A stretch of 64,000 nt of DNA from Pseudomonas migulae (GTDB lineage: Bacteria > Pseudomonadota > Gammaproteobacteria > Pseudomonadales > Pseudomonadaceae): NCBI RefSeq assembly GCF_024169315.1, contig NZ_JALJWR010000001.1:5692501-5756500 (forward strand), given 5' to 3'. The notes beneath the pieces were generated by a model that was not told where the DNA came from, searched no databases, and saw nothing but the letters and a program-made list of their open reading frames with translations. Made by a program: the position numbers and the translations under genes. This document shows positions 1 through 8,205 of the stretch, one piece after another (position 1 is the stretch's first letter; each line of letters opens with the position of its first letter).

Positions 1-18
1 CTGGAGGCCGCTCGATGA
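1..18 (+). CDS. ccmC: ccmC, last five codons only (partial)
   Basis: The first 18 bases read L-E-A-A-R-stop in the frame that ends in a TGA overlapping the ATG of the next gene (ATGA). In Pseudomonas ccm operons ccmC, the haem-handling membrane protein that delivers haem to CcmE, lies directly before ccmD. The assignment rests on position and the coupled stop/start, not on recognisable protein sequence, because almost all of the gene lies outside the window. Confidence 0.6.
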
Positions 19-191
19 GTTTTGCTTCATTCGGCGACTTCCTCGCCATGGGCCAGCATGGCCTGTATGTCTGGTCAGCCTATGGCATCTGCCTGGTAGT
101 GTTGGCTCTCAACGTGGCGGCGCCGGTCCTGGCCCGCAAGCGGTATCTGCAACAAGAGGCGCGTCGTCTGCGCCGGGAGAACGGCAAGTGA
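15..191 (+). CDS. ccmD: CcmD, small haem exporter subunit
   Basis: A 58-residue protein. A short N-terminal part rich in F and G is followed by one transmembrane helix (about residues 20-41, [20 protein letters not shown]) and a strongly basic tail ([16 protein letters not shown]). This is the usual size and layout of CcmD, the inner-membrane peptide that helps CcmABC release haem-loaded CcmE. The ATG overlaps the ccmC stop, and the TGA overlaps the GTG start of ccmE, so translation is coupled across three genes. Confidence 0.85.
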   Translation: MSFASFGDFLAMGQHGLYVWSAYGICLVVLALNVAAPVLARKRYLQQEARRLRRENGK

Positions 192-643
192 ATCCGCTGC
201 GCAAAAAGCGTCTTATCATCATTCTCGCGATCCTGGTGGGTGTCGGCGCTGCCGTCGGCCTGGCCCTGAGCGCCCTGCAGCAGAACATCAACCTGTTTTA
301 CACCCCGACGCAAATCGCCAATGGTGAAGCACCGCAGGACACGCGCATTCGTGCCGGCGGCATGGTCGAGAAAGGTTCGCTGCAACGGTCCGGCGATTCG
401 CTGGACGTGAAATTCATCGTTACCGACTTCAACAAATCCGTGACCATCAGCTATCGCGGGATCCTGCCGGATCTGTTCCGCGAAGGGCAGGGCATCGTCG
501 CCCTGGGCAAGCTCAACGCTGACGGCGTGGTGGTGGCCGATGAAGTGCTGGCCAAGCACGATGAAAAGTACATGCCGCCTGAAGTGACCAAGGCCCTGAA
601 AGACAGCGGCCAGTCGGCACCCACTCCAGCAAAAGAGGGCTAA
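188..643 (+). CDS. ccmE: CcmE, periplasmic haem chaperone
   Basis: A 151-residue protein that carries haem covalently and passes it to the CcmF/CcmH ligation complex for cytochrome c assembly. It has an N-terminal membrane anchor (about residues 8-30) and a small beta-barrel domain in the periplasm. The diagnostic haem-binding segment [12 protein letters not shown] is present, with the attaching histidine at His124 and the conserved tyrosine at Tyr128. The C-terminal tail is short and flexible. The start codon is a GTG overlapping the ccmD stop codon. Length and motif match the family closely. Confidence 0.96.
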   Translation: MNPLRKKRLIIILAILVGVGAAVGLALSALQQNINLFYTPTQIANGEAPQDTRIRAGGMVEKGSLQRSGDSLDVKFIVTDFNKSVTISYRGILPDLFREGQGIVALGKLNADGVVVADEVLAKHDEKYMPPEVTKALKDSGQSAPTPAKEG

Positions 644-646
644 TTG

Positions 647-2635
647 ATGATGTCCGGAATCTTTATCCCTGAATTGGGCCACCTGGCGATGATTCTGGCG
701 CTGTGTTTCGCGCTGGTTCAGGCCGTGGTGCCGTTGCTGGGTGCCTGGCGCGGCGACCGCTTGTGGATGAGTCTGGCTCAGCCGGCCGCCTGGGGCCAGT
801 TTGCCTTCCTTTTGTTCGCCTTCGGTTGCCTGACTTACGCGTTCATGGCCGACGATTTCTCCGTCGCCTACGTTGCCAGCAACTCCAACAGCGCGTTGCC
901 GTGGTACTACAAATTCAGTGCGGTGTGGGGCGCCCACGAAGGTTCGTTGCTGCTGTGGGCGCTGATCCTCGGCGGCTGGACCTTCGCGGTGTCGGTGTTC
1001 TCCCGGCAGTTGCCGCAAGTGATGCTGGCGCGGGTGCTGTCGATCATGGGCATGATCAGCATTGGTTTCCTGCTGTTCCTGATCCTCACGTCGAACCCGT
1101 TCGAACGCATCCTGCCGCAAATCCCGGCGGACGGTCGCGACCTCAATCCGTTGCTGCAAGACATTGGCCTGATCGTTCACCCGCCGATGCTGTACATGGG
1201 TTACGTCGGGTTCTCCGTGGCCTTCGCCTTCGCCATCGCCGCGCTGCTGGGCGGTCGTCTTGATGCGGCGTGGGCGCGCTGGTCACGTCCATGGACCATC
1301 GTCGCCTGGGCCTTCCTCGGCATCGGTATCACCCTGGGTTCGTGGTGGGCTTACTACGAACTCGGCTGGGGCGGCTGGTGGTTCTGGGACCCGGTGGAAA
1401 ACGCCTCGTTCATGCCTTGGCTGGTGGGCACCGCGCTGATCCACTCGTTGGCCGTCACGGAAAAACGTGGCGTGTTCAAGAGCTGGACCGTGTTGCTGGC
1501 CATTGCTGCGTTCTCGTTGAGCTTGCTCGGGACTTTCCTCGTGCGTTCCGGCGTTCTGACGTCGGTTCACGCCTTCGCCTCCGACCCTGAGCGCGGCGTG
1601 TTCATCCTGATCTTCCTGCTGTTCGTGGTCGGCGGTTCGCTGACGCTGTTTGCCCTGCGCGCGCCGGTCGTGAAAAGCCATGTCGGCTTCAACCTCTGGT
1701 CCCGGGAAACCCTGCTGCTGGGCAACAACCTGGTGCTGGTGGTGGCGGCGTCGATGATCCTGCTCGGCACCTTGTATCCGCTGATCCTCGATGCGATGAC
1801 GGGCGCCAAGCTGTCGGTCGGCCCGCCGTACTTCAACGCGCTGTTCATTCCGTTGATGGCATTGCTGATGGTGGTGATGGCGGTTGGCATGCTGGTGCGC
1901 TGGAAAGACACCCCGGTCAAATGGCTGATGAGCATGTTGACCCCGGTGTTGCTCGGCAGCGCCACGCTGGCCGTGGTGGCTGGCGTCGCTTACAGCGATT
2001 TCAACTGGGCGGTGATCGCGACCTTCATGCTGGCGGCCTGGGTATTGCTGGCCGGCGTGCGTGACATTCTCGACAAGACGCGCCACAAAGGTTTGATCAA
2101 AGGCCTGCCGACCCTGACCCGCAGCTATTGGGGCATGCAAGTCGCGCATTTGGGCATCGCCGTGTGCGCGCTGGGTGTCGTGTTGTCGAGCCAGAACAGT
2201 GCCGAACGCGACTTGCGCCTGGCACCGGGCGAATCCATGGATCTGGGCGGTTACCAGTTCGTGTTCGAAGGTGCCAAACACTTTGAAGGCCCGAACTTCA
2301 CTTCCGACAAGGGAACCGTGCGGGTCATCCGCGACGGCAAGGAAATCAGCGTGCTGCACCCGGAAAAACGCCTGTACACCGTGCAGAACTCGGTGATGAC
2401 CGAAGCCGGGATCGACGCCGGTTTCACCCGTGACCTTTACGTCGCACTCGGCGAACCGCTGGGCGATGGCGCATGGGCCGTGCGCGTGCACGTCAAGCCT
2501 TTCGTACGCTGGATCTGGTTCGGCGGGCTGCTGACGGGGCTGGGCGGGTTGCTGGCGGCGCTGGATCGTCGTTATCGGGTCAAAGTGAAAAGCCGCGTGC
2601 GTGAAGCACTGGGCATGTCGGGAGCCACTGCATGA
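647..2635 (+). CDS. ccmF: CcmF, haem lyase subunit of system I cytochrome c maturation
   Basis: A polytopic membrane protein of 662 residues with many hydrophobic helices. It ligates haem from CcmE to apocytochrome c together with CcmH and CcmI. The tryptophan-rich WWD haem-handling segment is clear near residues 240-258 (WGGWWFWDPVENASFMPW). The C-terminal third holds the long periplasmic domain followed by a last helix. A TTG at 644 and an ATG at 650 are alternative starts. ATG 647 is preferred because the AGAGGG at 634-639 then lies seven bases upstream. The stop overlaps the ccmG start (ATGA). Confidence 0.96.
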   Translation: MMSGIFIPELGHLAMILALCFALVQAVVPLLGAWRGDRLWMSLAQPAAWGQFAFLLFAFGCLTYAFMADDFSVAYVASNSNSALPWYYKFSAVWGAHEGSLLLWALILGGWTFAVSVFSRQLPQVMLARVLSIMGMISIGFLLFLILTSNPFERILPQIPADGRDLNPLLQDIGLIVHPPMLYMGYVGFSVAFAFAIAALLGGRLDAAWARWSRPWTIVAWAFLGIGITLGSWWAYYELGWGGWWFWDPVENASFMPWLVGTALIHSLAVTEKRGVFKSWTVLLAIAAFSLSLLGTFLVRSGVLTSVHAFASDPERGVFILIFLLFVVGGSLTLFALRAPVVKSHVGFNLWSRETLLLGNNLVLVVAASMILLGTLYPLILDAMTGAKLSVGPPYFNALFIPLMALLMVVMAVGMLVRWKDTPVKWLMSMLTPVLLGSATLAVVAGVAYSDFNWAVIATFMLAAWVLLAGVRDILDKTRHKGLIKGLPTLTRSYWGMQVAHLGIAVCALGVVLSSQNSAERDLRLAPGESMDLGGYQFVFEGAKHFEGPNFTSDKGTVRVIRDGKEISVLHPEKRLYTVQNSVMTEAGIDAGFTRDLYVALGEPLGDGAWAVRVHVKPFVRWIWFGGLLTGLGGLLAALDRRYRVKVKSRVREALGMSGATA

Positions 2636-3168
2636 AGCGTTGGCTGATGTTGCTGCCACTGGCGATTTTCCTGGTGGTGGCTGTGTTCCTTTATCGCGGG
2701 TTGTACCTGGACCCCGCCGAGCTGCCTTCGGCAATGATCGGCAAACCGTTCCCGGAGTTTTCCCTGCCAGCGGTGCAGGGCGACAAGACCCTGACCAAGG
2801 CTGACATCGTGGGCAAACCGGCACTGGTCAACGTCTGGGGCACCTGGTGCATTTCCTGCCGGGTCGAGCACCCGGTGTTGAACAAACTGGCCGAGAAGGG
2901 CGTGGTGATCTACGGCATCAACTACAAGGACGTCAACGCGGACGCCTTGAAGTGGCTGAAGGAATTCCACAACCCGTATCAACTGGACATCCGCGACGAC
3001 GAGGGCACGCTGGGCCTGAACCTTGGCGTGTACGGCGCTCCGGAAACCTTTTTCATCGACGCCAAGGGCATCATCCGCGACAAGTTCGTGGGTGTGATCG
3101 ACGAACAGGTCTGGCGCGAAAAACTGGCGGCCAAGTACCAGGCGCTGGTCGACGAGGCCAAACCATGA
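2632..3168 (+). CDS. ccmG: CcmG/DsbE, thioredoxin-like reductant for cytochrome c maturation
   Basis: A 178-residue membrane-tethered thioredoxin-fold protein. Residues 5-22 form the signal anchor. The periplasmic domain carries the WCISC redox motif (Cys73, Cys76) inside NVWGTWCISC, and the cis-proline segment GAPETFFID follows further on. It keeps the CXXCH cysteines of apocytochrome c, or CcmH, reduced before haem attachment. The gene overlaps ccmF by four bases and ccmH by four bases, so it sits inside a tightly coupled operon. Confidence 0.95.
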   Translation: MKRWLMLLPLAIFLVVAVFLYRGLYLDPAELPSAMIGKPFPEFSLPAVQGDKTLTKADIVGKPALVNVWGTWCISCRVEHPVLNKLAEKGVVIYGINYKDVNADALKWLKEFHNPYQLDIRDDEGTLGLNLGVYGAPETFFIDAKGIIRDKFVGVIDEQVWREKLAAKYQALVDEAKP

Positions 3169-3638
3169 AGCGCTGGATAGCGGCTGTTGTACTGGGGCTG
3201 AGCATGGCTGGCGTGGCACACGCAGCCATCGACACCTATGAGTTTGCCAAAGAAGGCGACCGCGAGCGTTTTCGCGAGCTGACCAAAGAGCTGCGTTGCC
3301 CCAAGTGCCAGAATCAGGACATTGCCGATTCCAACGCACCGATCGCCGCCGACTTGCGCAAAGAGATTTTCCGCATGTTGGGCGAGGGCAAGGACAATCA
3401 GCAGATCATCGACTTCATGGTCGACCGCTATGGTGATTTCGTCCGCTACAAACCTGCGCTGAACGCCAAGACTGCCTTGCTCTGGTTCGGCCCGGCCGGC
3501 CTGCTGCTGGGCGGTTTTGTGATCATCGCCGTGATCGTCCGCCGTCGTCGCGTTCAACGCGCTGATGCTCCGGACACGCTTTCTGCCGAGGAGCGCGAGC
3601 GCCTCGACCACCTGTTGGATAAAACCAAGAATGATTGA
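3165..3638 (+). CDS. ccmH: CcmH (CycL/NrfF type), apocytochrome thiol-reducing subunit
   Basis: A 157-residue protein starting at the ATG that overlaps the ccmG stop. A cleavable-looking signal peptide (to about residue 20, VAHA) is followed by the conserved LRCPKCQNQ motif (Cys45, Cys48). A three-helix domain ([14 protein letters not shown]... [13 protein letters not shown]) and one transmembrane helix (about residues 103-123) come next, then a charged cytoplasmic tail. This is the short CcmH form; the TPR part is supplied by the separate ccmI gene that follows, as is usual in Pseudomonas. It holds apocytochrome c for the CcmF complex. Confidence 0.94.
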   Translation: MKRWIAAVVLGLSMAGVAHAAIDTYEFAKEGDRERFRELTKELRCPKCQNQDIADSNAPIAADLRKEIFRMLGEGKDNQQIIDFMVDRYGDFVRYKPALNAKTALLWFGPAGLLLGGFVIIAVIVRRRRVQRADAPDTLSAEERERLDHLLDKTKND

Positions 3639-4830
3639 TTTCTGGCTCGCTGCAGGTCTGCTGCTTCTGGTTGCCCTGAGTTTTTTGTTGATCCCCGTTC
3701 TGCGCGGCCGTCGCGCTCAACTGGAAGAGGATCGTACGGCCCTGAACGTCGCGCTGTATCAGGAGCGCGTGGCTGAGTTGCAAACCGAGCAGGAGGAGGG
3801 CGTGCTCAACGCTGCGCAACTGGAAACCGGTCGCGCCGAAGCGGCCCGTGAACTGCTTGCCGACACCGAAGGCGTCGAGGCTCCGCGGGTTTCCCGTCTG
3901 GGCAAACCGCTGCCACTGCTGGCGGCGATTCTGGTGCCGGTGTTGGGGCTTGGGCTCTACCTGCATTTCGGCGCGAGCGACAAGGTCGAACTGACCCGCG
4001 AATTCTCTCAGGCGCCGCAGTCGATGGAAGAGATGACCCGCCGCCTGGAGCGCGCCGTCGCGGCGCAACCGGATTCGGCAGAAGGCTTGTACTTCCTGGG
4101 TCGGACCTACATGGCGCAGGATCGTCCTGGCGATGCGGCGAAGATCTTCGAACGCACGGTGAACCTGGCCGGTCGTCAGCCGGAATTGCTCGGGCAATGG
4201 GCGCAAGCTCAATACTTCGCTGATGGCAAGAAGTGGTCGGACAAGGTCCAGGCCCTCACCGACGAAGCGTTGAAAGCTGACCCGAAGGAAGTGACCAGTC
4301 TCGGTCTGCTTGGCATCGCCGCGTTTGAAAGCGCGCGTTATCAGGACGCCATCGATTACTGGAATCGCCTGCTGGCGCAGCTGCCACCGGAGGATAATTC
4401 ACGGGCCGCGCTGCAAGGCGGGATTGCCCGGGCCACTGAAAAACTCGAAGCCAGCGGCGGCAAGGTTGCCCAGGCACCCGCGGTCAAGTCGGCGTTGCTC
4501 AAAGTCAGCGTCGATCTGGCGCCAGCGCTCAAGGCCAAGGTTCAGCCGGGCGACAGCGTGTTCATCTTCGCTCGCGCCACCAATGGCCCACCGGCGCCAC
4601 TGGCCGCCAAACGCCTGACCGTGGCGGACTTGCCGGCGACTGTCGAACTGGGCGATGCCGACGCAATGATGCCGCAGTTGAAACTGTCGAACTTCCCTGA
4701 AGTCCAACTGGTTGCGCGCATCTCCCGTGCTGGCCAACCGACCGCCGGCGAATGGATCGGTCGCAGCCAGCCGCTGGCCAGCAGCACCACCGCGCCGCAA
4801 AAACTGACCATCGACAGTCCGGACAAATAA
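3631..4830 (+). CDS. ccmI: CcmI (CycH), TPR chaperone of apocytochrome c
   Basis: A 399-residue protein beginning [16 protein letters not shown], overlapping ccmH by eight bases. Two N-terminal transmembrane helices (about residues 3-22 and 90-110) flank a cytoplasmic leucine/glutamate-rich segment ([17 protein letters not shown]). TPR-like helices follow ([45 protein letters not shown]), and the C-terminal periplasmic domain is beta-rich. CcmI binds the C-terminal helix of apocytochrome c and delivers it to CcmF/CcmH. It is the last gene of the ccm operon here. Confidence 0.93.
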   Translation: MIDFWLAAGLLLLVALSFLLIPVLRGRRAQLEEDRTALNVALYQERVAELQTEQEEGVLNAAQLETGRAEAARELLADTEGVEAPRVSRLGKPLPLLAAILVPVLGLGLYLHFGASDKVELTREFSQAPQSMEEMTRRLERAVAAQPDSAEGLYFLGRTYMAQDRPGDAAKIFERTVNLAGRQPELLGQWAQAQYFADGKKWSDKVQALTDEALKADPKEVTSLGLLGIAAFESARYQDAIDYWNRLLAQLPPEDNSRAALQGGIARATEKLEASGGKVAQAPAVKSALLKVSVDLAPALKAKVQPGDSVFIFARATNGPPAPLAAKRLTVADLPATVELGDADAMMPQLKLSNFPEVQLVARISRAGQPTAGEWIGRSQPLASSTTAPQKLTIDSPDK

Positions 4831-4845
4831 CAGGAAAACGCAACC

Positions 4846-5250
4846 ATGACCGCTATCGCTCGTATCACCCTGCTCAGTCTGGTCCTGGGGTTAAGCGCGT
4901 GTGCGGTCCAGCGGCCCGAGCCGACGCCGCTGCCGCCGATCCCGCCCTCGCAGCCCAAGCCCACGCCGTCTACCTCGCCGACCCCGAGCAAGCCGAGCAT
5001 TCCGGCCAAGCCTGCCAAACCGCTGCCACGCACCTCCGCCAGCTTCGCGCCGCCGCCGGGTGGCAACAGCCATTGGGATCCCAAGCTCGGCGTATACGTT
5101 CTCGAGGATCAGACCAACACCTTCTACCGCCAGCGCACGTACTACCGCTGGGATAACGGCTGGAGCCGGTCTGTCAGCCCGAACGGGCCGTGGGAAGAAA
5201 CGGATATCCATGGCGTGCCGGGCGGGTTGGGGCGGCAATTCGGGCAGTAA
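4846..5250 (+). CDS. Proline-rich putative lipoprotein of unknown function
   Basis: A 134-residue protein with a lipoprotein signal peptide (LGLSAC, lipidated Cys19). A long proline/serine/threonine/lysine spacer covers about residues 24-70 and resembles a flexible periplasmic linker. The aromatic C-terminal module (WDPKLGVYV... YYRWDNGWSRS... GPWEE) looks like a small domain built on Trp/Tyr/Gly turns; no catalytic motif is visible. The gene lies 15 bases after ccmI in the same direction and ends at a strong terminator, so it is probably co-transcribed with the ccm operon. A role in cytochrome c biogenesis is only inferred from position. Confidence 0.8.
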   Translation: MTAIARITLLSLVLGLSACAVQRPEPTPLPPIPPSQPKPTPSTSPTPSKPSIPAKPAKPLPRTSASFAPPPGGNSHWDPKLGVYVLEDQTNTFYRQRTYYRWDNGWSRSVSPNGPWEETDIHGVPGGLGRQFGQ

Positions 5251-5253
5251 CGC

Positions 5254-5285
5254 AAAAGGCGACCTTCTGGGGTCGCCTTTTTTTT
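5254..5285 (+). terminator. Intrinsic terminator after the ccm operon
   Basis: Perfect 10-bp stem AAAGGCGACC / GGTCGCCTTT with a six-base loop, followed by an uninterrupted T run. It directly follows the stop of the lipoprotein gene. Confidence 0.92.
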
Positions 5286-5318
5286 GGGCTCGGGGAAAGA
5301 CTGGATTGCCACTGGACC

Positions 5319-5350
5319 TTGTGGGAGCGGGGCTGCTCGCGATAGCGGTG
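5319..5350 (+). repeat. Single REP-like sequence
   Basis: A lone copy of the GTGGGAGCGGGGCTGCTCGC type of REP palindrome, just upstream of the long inverted-repeat element. No inverted partner was seen within 100 bases. Confidence 0.6.
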
Positions 5351-5364
5351 TGTCGGGTGGGCTG

Positions 5365-5950
5365 TTTTTGATGGTGTACAAATCCGTTTCTTGGGTAACG
5401 GCGGCTATTGGTTCCGCCCTTACGGCGGGTCACTTGGAGAAGCGCCAAGTAACCAAGCGCTTTTGCCCCTTTCGTTCGGTGCCTCGCCTAGGCTCGCCAT
5501 GCCCTCCTTCCGGTCCTGCTCCGTGGGCCCGCCGCCATCGGCCATCCATGGCCGGGGGCGGCTAACCCGGCATCCATGCCGGGTTGCCCACTGCGCAGAA
5601 CCTCCACTCGGCCTCACGAGGGGGCGACGACCGCGACAGCACCGCGAGGCGGCCTTCGGGCCGACCTGGCTCTTCGGATATATGCATTCCCCTGTGGGAG
5701 CTGGCAAGCCAGCTCCCACAGGGATTGTGGTGGTCATGACATGGGTGTTCACCGCCGATGATCCTGACGGACTTCAGGCCGGCTATCAGGCCGCCTCGTT
5801 TTTGATTTTGATCTTGATCTTGATCTGCCCCGTCGGAAGGCCGTACGTCAGGGGCGCTTGGTTACTTGGCGCTCTTCCAAGTGACCCGCTGTAAAAGCGG
5901 AATCATTAGCCGCCGTTACCGCAGCAACGGATATATACACCATCAAAAAA
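5365..5950. repeat. Element A: 586-bp intergenic element with ~96-bp terminal inverted repeats
   Basis: The left end (5365-5460) and the reverse complement of the right end (5854-5950) align without gaps with about 12 mismatches in 96 positions. Both begin TTTTTGATGGTGTA and end AAGTAACCAAGCGC. The interior holds a conserved block (5455-5522) shared with element B at 41273-41431, a perfect 16-bp-armed REP hairpin (5690-5723) and a short TTGATC tandem (5803-5826). No credible protein is encoded; the open frames inside are low-complexity and lie on repeat sequence. It looks like a non-autonomous mobile or hairpin-forming repeat. Confidence 0.85.
5690..5723. repeat. Compact perfect REP palindrome inside element A
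   Basis: Two 16-base arms (CCCTGTGGGAGCTGGC and its reverse complement) separated by only AA. It appears to be a collapsed REP pair in which the usual ~45-base spacer is missing. Confidence 0.85.
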
Positions 5951-5968
5951 CCCGCAGCCGGACACACA

Positions 5969-5993
5969 GCCATCGCCGGCAAGCCAGCTCCTA
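5969..5993 (-). repeat. Single REP-like sequence
   Basis: A minus-strand copy of the GGAGCTGGCTTGCCGGCGAT REP type just downstream of element A, without a partner nearby. Confidence 0.55.
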
Positions 5994-6024
5994 CAGGTCC
6001 AGCAGTGACCCCATCCCGCTCAAC

Positions 6025-6042
6025 CTTTCACAAAACCTTCAT
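6025..6042 (+). promoter_or_regulatory. Candidate Pho box upstream of phnC
   Basis: Two 7-mers CTTTCAC and CCTTCAT separated by AAAA give the 7+4+7 layout of the PhoB-binding Pho box (consensus CTGTCAT-N4-CTGTCAT). It lies 113 bases upstream of the phnC start, and phosphonate operons of this type are generally under phosphate-starvation control. The spacing to a -10 element is not ideal, so the site is a candidate only. Confidence 0.55.
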
Positions 6043-6103
6043 CAAATGGTTAATCCAGCGACTTGTGCAAGTCATAGGGCTGACACAGCCCGTGCCTAAA
6101 GTC

Positions 6104-6141
6104 GGTTGAACTTCAAAGCGGCCAGGGACGGCTGTTCAACC
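6104..6141. promoter_or_regulatory. Leader hairpin just before phnC
   Basis: Perfect 8-bp arms GGTTGAAC (6104-6111) and GTTCAACC (6134-6141) flank a 22-base loop. The structure ends 14 bases before the phnC ATG and next to its purine-rich GAGAAG ribosome site, so it could influence translation initiation. A separate short palindrome, GACTTG-TG-CAAGTC, lies at 6060-6073. Confidence 0.4.
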
Positions 6142-6155
6142 AGACAGAGAAGCCC

Positions 6156-6989
6156 ATGAACGCAGCTATCCATGTCGATCATCTGAACAAGACCTTTGCG
6201 CGCAAAACCGCACTGGTCGACCTCGAACTCACCATCGCGGCCGGTGAGATGGTCGCGCTGATTGGCGCTTCCGGTTCCGGCAAATCCACGTTGTTGCGCC
6301 ACCTCGCAGGCCTGGCCTGTTGCGATCGCAGCAACGGCGGCAGCGTCAAGGTGCTGGGGCGGGAGGTGCAGTCGTCCGGGCGGCTCAATGGCAAGGTTCG
6401 TCGTTTGCGCGCCGACATCGGCTACATTTTTCAGCAGTTCAACCTGGTCAATCGCCTCAGTGTGCTCGACAACGTGCTGCTCGGTTGCCTGGGGCGCATG
6501 CCGCGCTGGCGTGGCAATTTGTGCCTGTTCAATGCCGAGGAAAAGCGCTTCGCCCTCGAGTCCCTGGACCGTGTCGGCCTGGCCGATCTGGCGGCGCAAC
6601 GGGCGTCGACCCTGTCCGGCGGCCAACAGCAGCGCGTGGCAATTGCCCGGGCGTTGACCCAGCGGGCCGAGGTCATTCTGGCCGATGAACCCATCGCGTC
6701 CCTGGACCCGGAGTCGGCGCGCAAGGTCATGGAAATCCTCGCCGACATCAACCGCCGCGATGGCAAGACCGTGGTGGTCACCCTGCATCAGGTCGATTAC
6801 GCCACACGCTATTGCCCCCGCGCGGTAGCACTCAAGGGCGGGCGGATTCATTTCGATGGCCTCGCCGCCGACCTGAGCAGTCAGTTCCTCAATGATCTGT
6901 ACGGTGCCGACCTCGACACCAGCCTGATGTTCTCCGACCAGTCCCGCCGCAGCGAACCCGCTCCCCGGCTGGTGCTGGCTCGCGTGTGA
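6156..6989 (+). CDS. phnC: PhnC, phosphonate ABC transporter ATP-binding protein
   Basis: A 277-residue ABC ATPase that energises phosphonate import through PhnE. Walker A is GASGSGKST (residues 37-45), the signature is [15 protein letters not shown] near residue 152, and Walker B is [13 protein letters not shown] followed by the switch histidine in [10 protein letters not shown]. The Q-loop segment [11 protein letters not shown] is typical of the PhnC group. It is the first gene of the phn cluster, preceded by a possible Pho box and a leader hairpin. Length and motifs fit the family; the identity is supported by the whole phn neighbourhood. Confidence 0.95.
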   Translation: MNAAIHVDHLNKTFARKTALVDLELTIAAGEMVALIGASGSGKSTLLRHLAGLACCDRSNGGSVKVLGREVQSSGRLNGKVRRLRADIGYIFQQFNLVNRLSVLDNVLLGCLGRMPRWRGNLCLFNAEEKRFALESLDRVGLADLAAQRASTLSGGQQQRVAIARALTQRAEVILADEPIASLDPESARKVMEILADINRRDGKTVVVTLHQVDYATRYCPRAVALKGGRIHFDGLAADLSSQFLNDLYGADLDTSLMFSDQSRRSEPAPRLVLARV

Positions 6990-7033
6990 ATAGCTCTATT
7001 TCCCTCAACTGCGCACCCTCAGGAATCCTTTCC

Positions 7034-8050
7034 ATGCTGAACCGTATCGGTCGCGTTTTTGCTGGCGCCGCTTTGCTCGCCAGCTGTGTGCTGGGCACCG
7101 CCCAGGCTGAAGAAAAAGCCATCAACTTCGGCATCATGTCCACCGAGTCTTCGCAAAACCTGAAGAGCATCTGGCAACCGTTTCTGGACGACATGCAGAA
7201 GAAGACCGGCCTGAAAATCAACGCCACCTTCGCGTCCGATTACGCCGGACTGATCCAGGGCATGCGCTTCAACAAGGTTGATGTCGCCTGGCTGGGCAAC
7301 AAGGCCGCCATCGAAGCCGTCGACCGTTCCAACGGCGAGATCTTCGCCCAGACCGCTGCCGCCAGTGGCGCCGCCGGTTACTGGAGCGTGCTGATCGTGC
7401 GCAAGGACAGTCCGATCAACTCCGTCGAAGACATGCTTAAAAACGCCAAGAACCTGACCTTCGGCAACGGTGATCCGAACTCCACTTCGGGCTATCTGGT
7501 GCCGGGCTACTACGTGTTCGCCAAGAACCACGTCGATGCCGCCACCGCGTTCAAGCGCACCCTCAACTCCAGTCATGAGGTCAACGCCTTGAGCGTGGCC
7601 AAAGGGCAGCTGGACGTGGCGACGTTCAACACCGAAAGCTGGGATCGCCTGGAAGTTACCCAGCCTGACAAGGCAGCGCTGCTCAAAGTGATCTGGAAAT
7701 CGCCGTTGATTCCCGCCGACCCGCTGGTGTGGAGCAAGGCGCTGAGCGACAGCGAGAAGACCAAGATCCGCGATTTCATCTTCAGCTATGGCGACACCGA
7801 TTCGGAGAAAGCGGTGCTTGCGGGCATGCAGCTGGGCAAGTTCCTGAAGTCCAGCGACGACCAGTTGCTGCCGATCCGTCAGCTGGAGCTGTTCAAGCAG
7901 CGCACCACGATCAGCACCGACAGCAAGCTTGAGGCCGCGGACAAGGCCAAGCGCCTGGCCGAGATCGATGCCGAACTGGCCAAGCTGCAAGAGCGCCTGA
8001 CCTTGCTCGAGAAAAGCGCCGACAAAAAGACCGCGGCAGCCGCCGGCTGA
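7034..8050 (+). CDS. phnD: PhnD, periplasmic phosphonate-binding protein
   Basis: A 338-residue solute-binding protein of the phosphate/phosphite/phosphonate class. The ATG at 7034 is chosen because it opens a classical signal peptide (to about GTAQA) and has an AGGA 5' of it; an upstream in-frame GTG at 6986 would add 16 non-signal residues. Mature-protein features include FGIMSTESSQNL at the N terminus and the conserved TFGNGDPNSTSGYLVPGYY ligand-binding loop. The C terminus is a charged coiled-coil-like tail ending in an alanine stretch. It captures alkylphosphonates for PhnE/PhnC. Confidence 0.95.
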   Translation: MLNRIGRVFAGAALLASCVLGTAQAEEKAINFGIMSTESSQNLKSIWQPFLDDMQKKTGLKINATFASDYAGLIQGMRFNKVDVAWLGNKAAIEAVDRSNGEIFAQTAAASGAAGYWSVLIVRKDSPINSVEDMLKNAKNLTFGNGDPNSTSGYLVPGYYVFAKNHVDAATAFKRTLNSSHEVNALSVAKGQLDVATFNTESWDRLEVTQPDKAALLKVIWKSPLIPADPLVWSKALSDSEKTKIRDFIFSYGDTDSEKAVLAGMQLGKFLKSSDDQLLPIRQLELFKQRTTISTDSKLEAADKAKRLAEIDAELAKLQERLTLLEKSADKKTAAAAG

Positions 8051-8067
8051 TTCACGACTCGGATCAT

Positions 8068-8155
8068 GTGGGAGCGGGCTTGCCCGCGATAGCGCAGTGA
8101 CAGTCAGCATTGATGTCGGCTGACACTCAGTCATCGCGGGCAAGCCCGCTCCCAC
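8068..8155. repeat. REP pair (REPIN, 88 bp) between phnD and phnE
   Basis: Two inverted 23-base REP sequences (GTGGGAGCGGGCTTGCCCGC type) at the ends of an 88-bp unit. It sits inside the transport operon, separating phnD from phnE, and could form a stable hairpin in the mRNA. Confidence 0.92.
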
Positions 8156-8205
8156 AGGTTTTGCACTTGGCATTAGTCATGTGTCACGCCTTATGGAGAA
8201 ACCTT

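Noticed and set aside
5803..5826. TTGATC tandem as a microsatellite or CRISPR-like array
   Set aside because: Only about three or four short units without spacers, embedded in element A; no CRISPR array is present in the window.
5391..5894. Open frames of 93-167 codons inside element A
   Set aside because: They follow the repeat sequence on both strands, have no ribosome site or known domain, and are R/P/G-rich.
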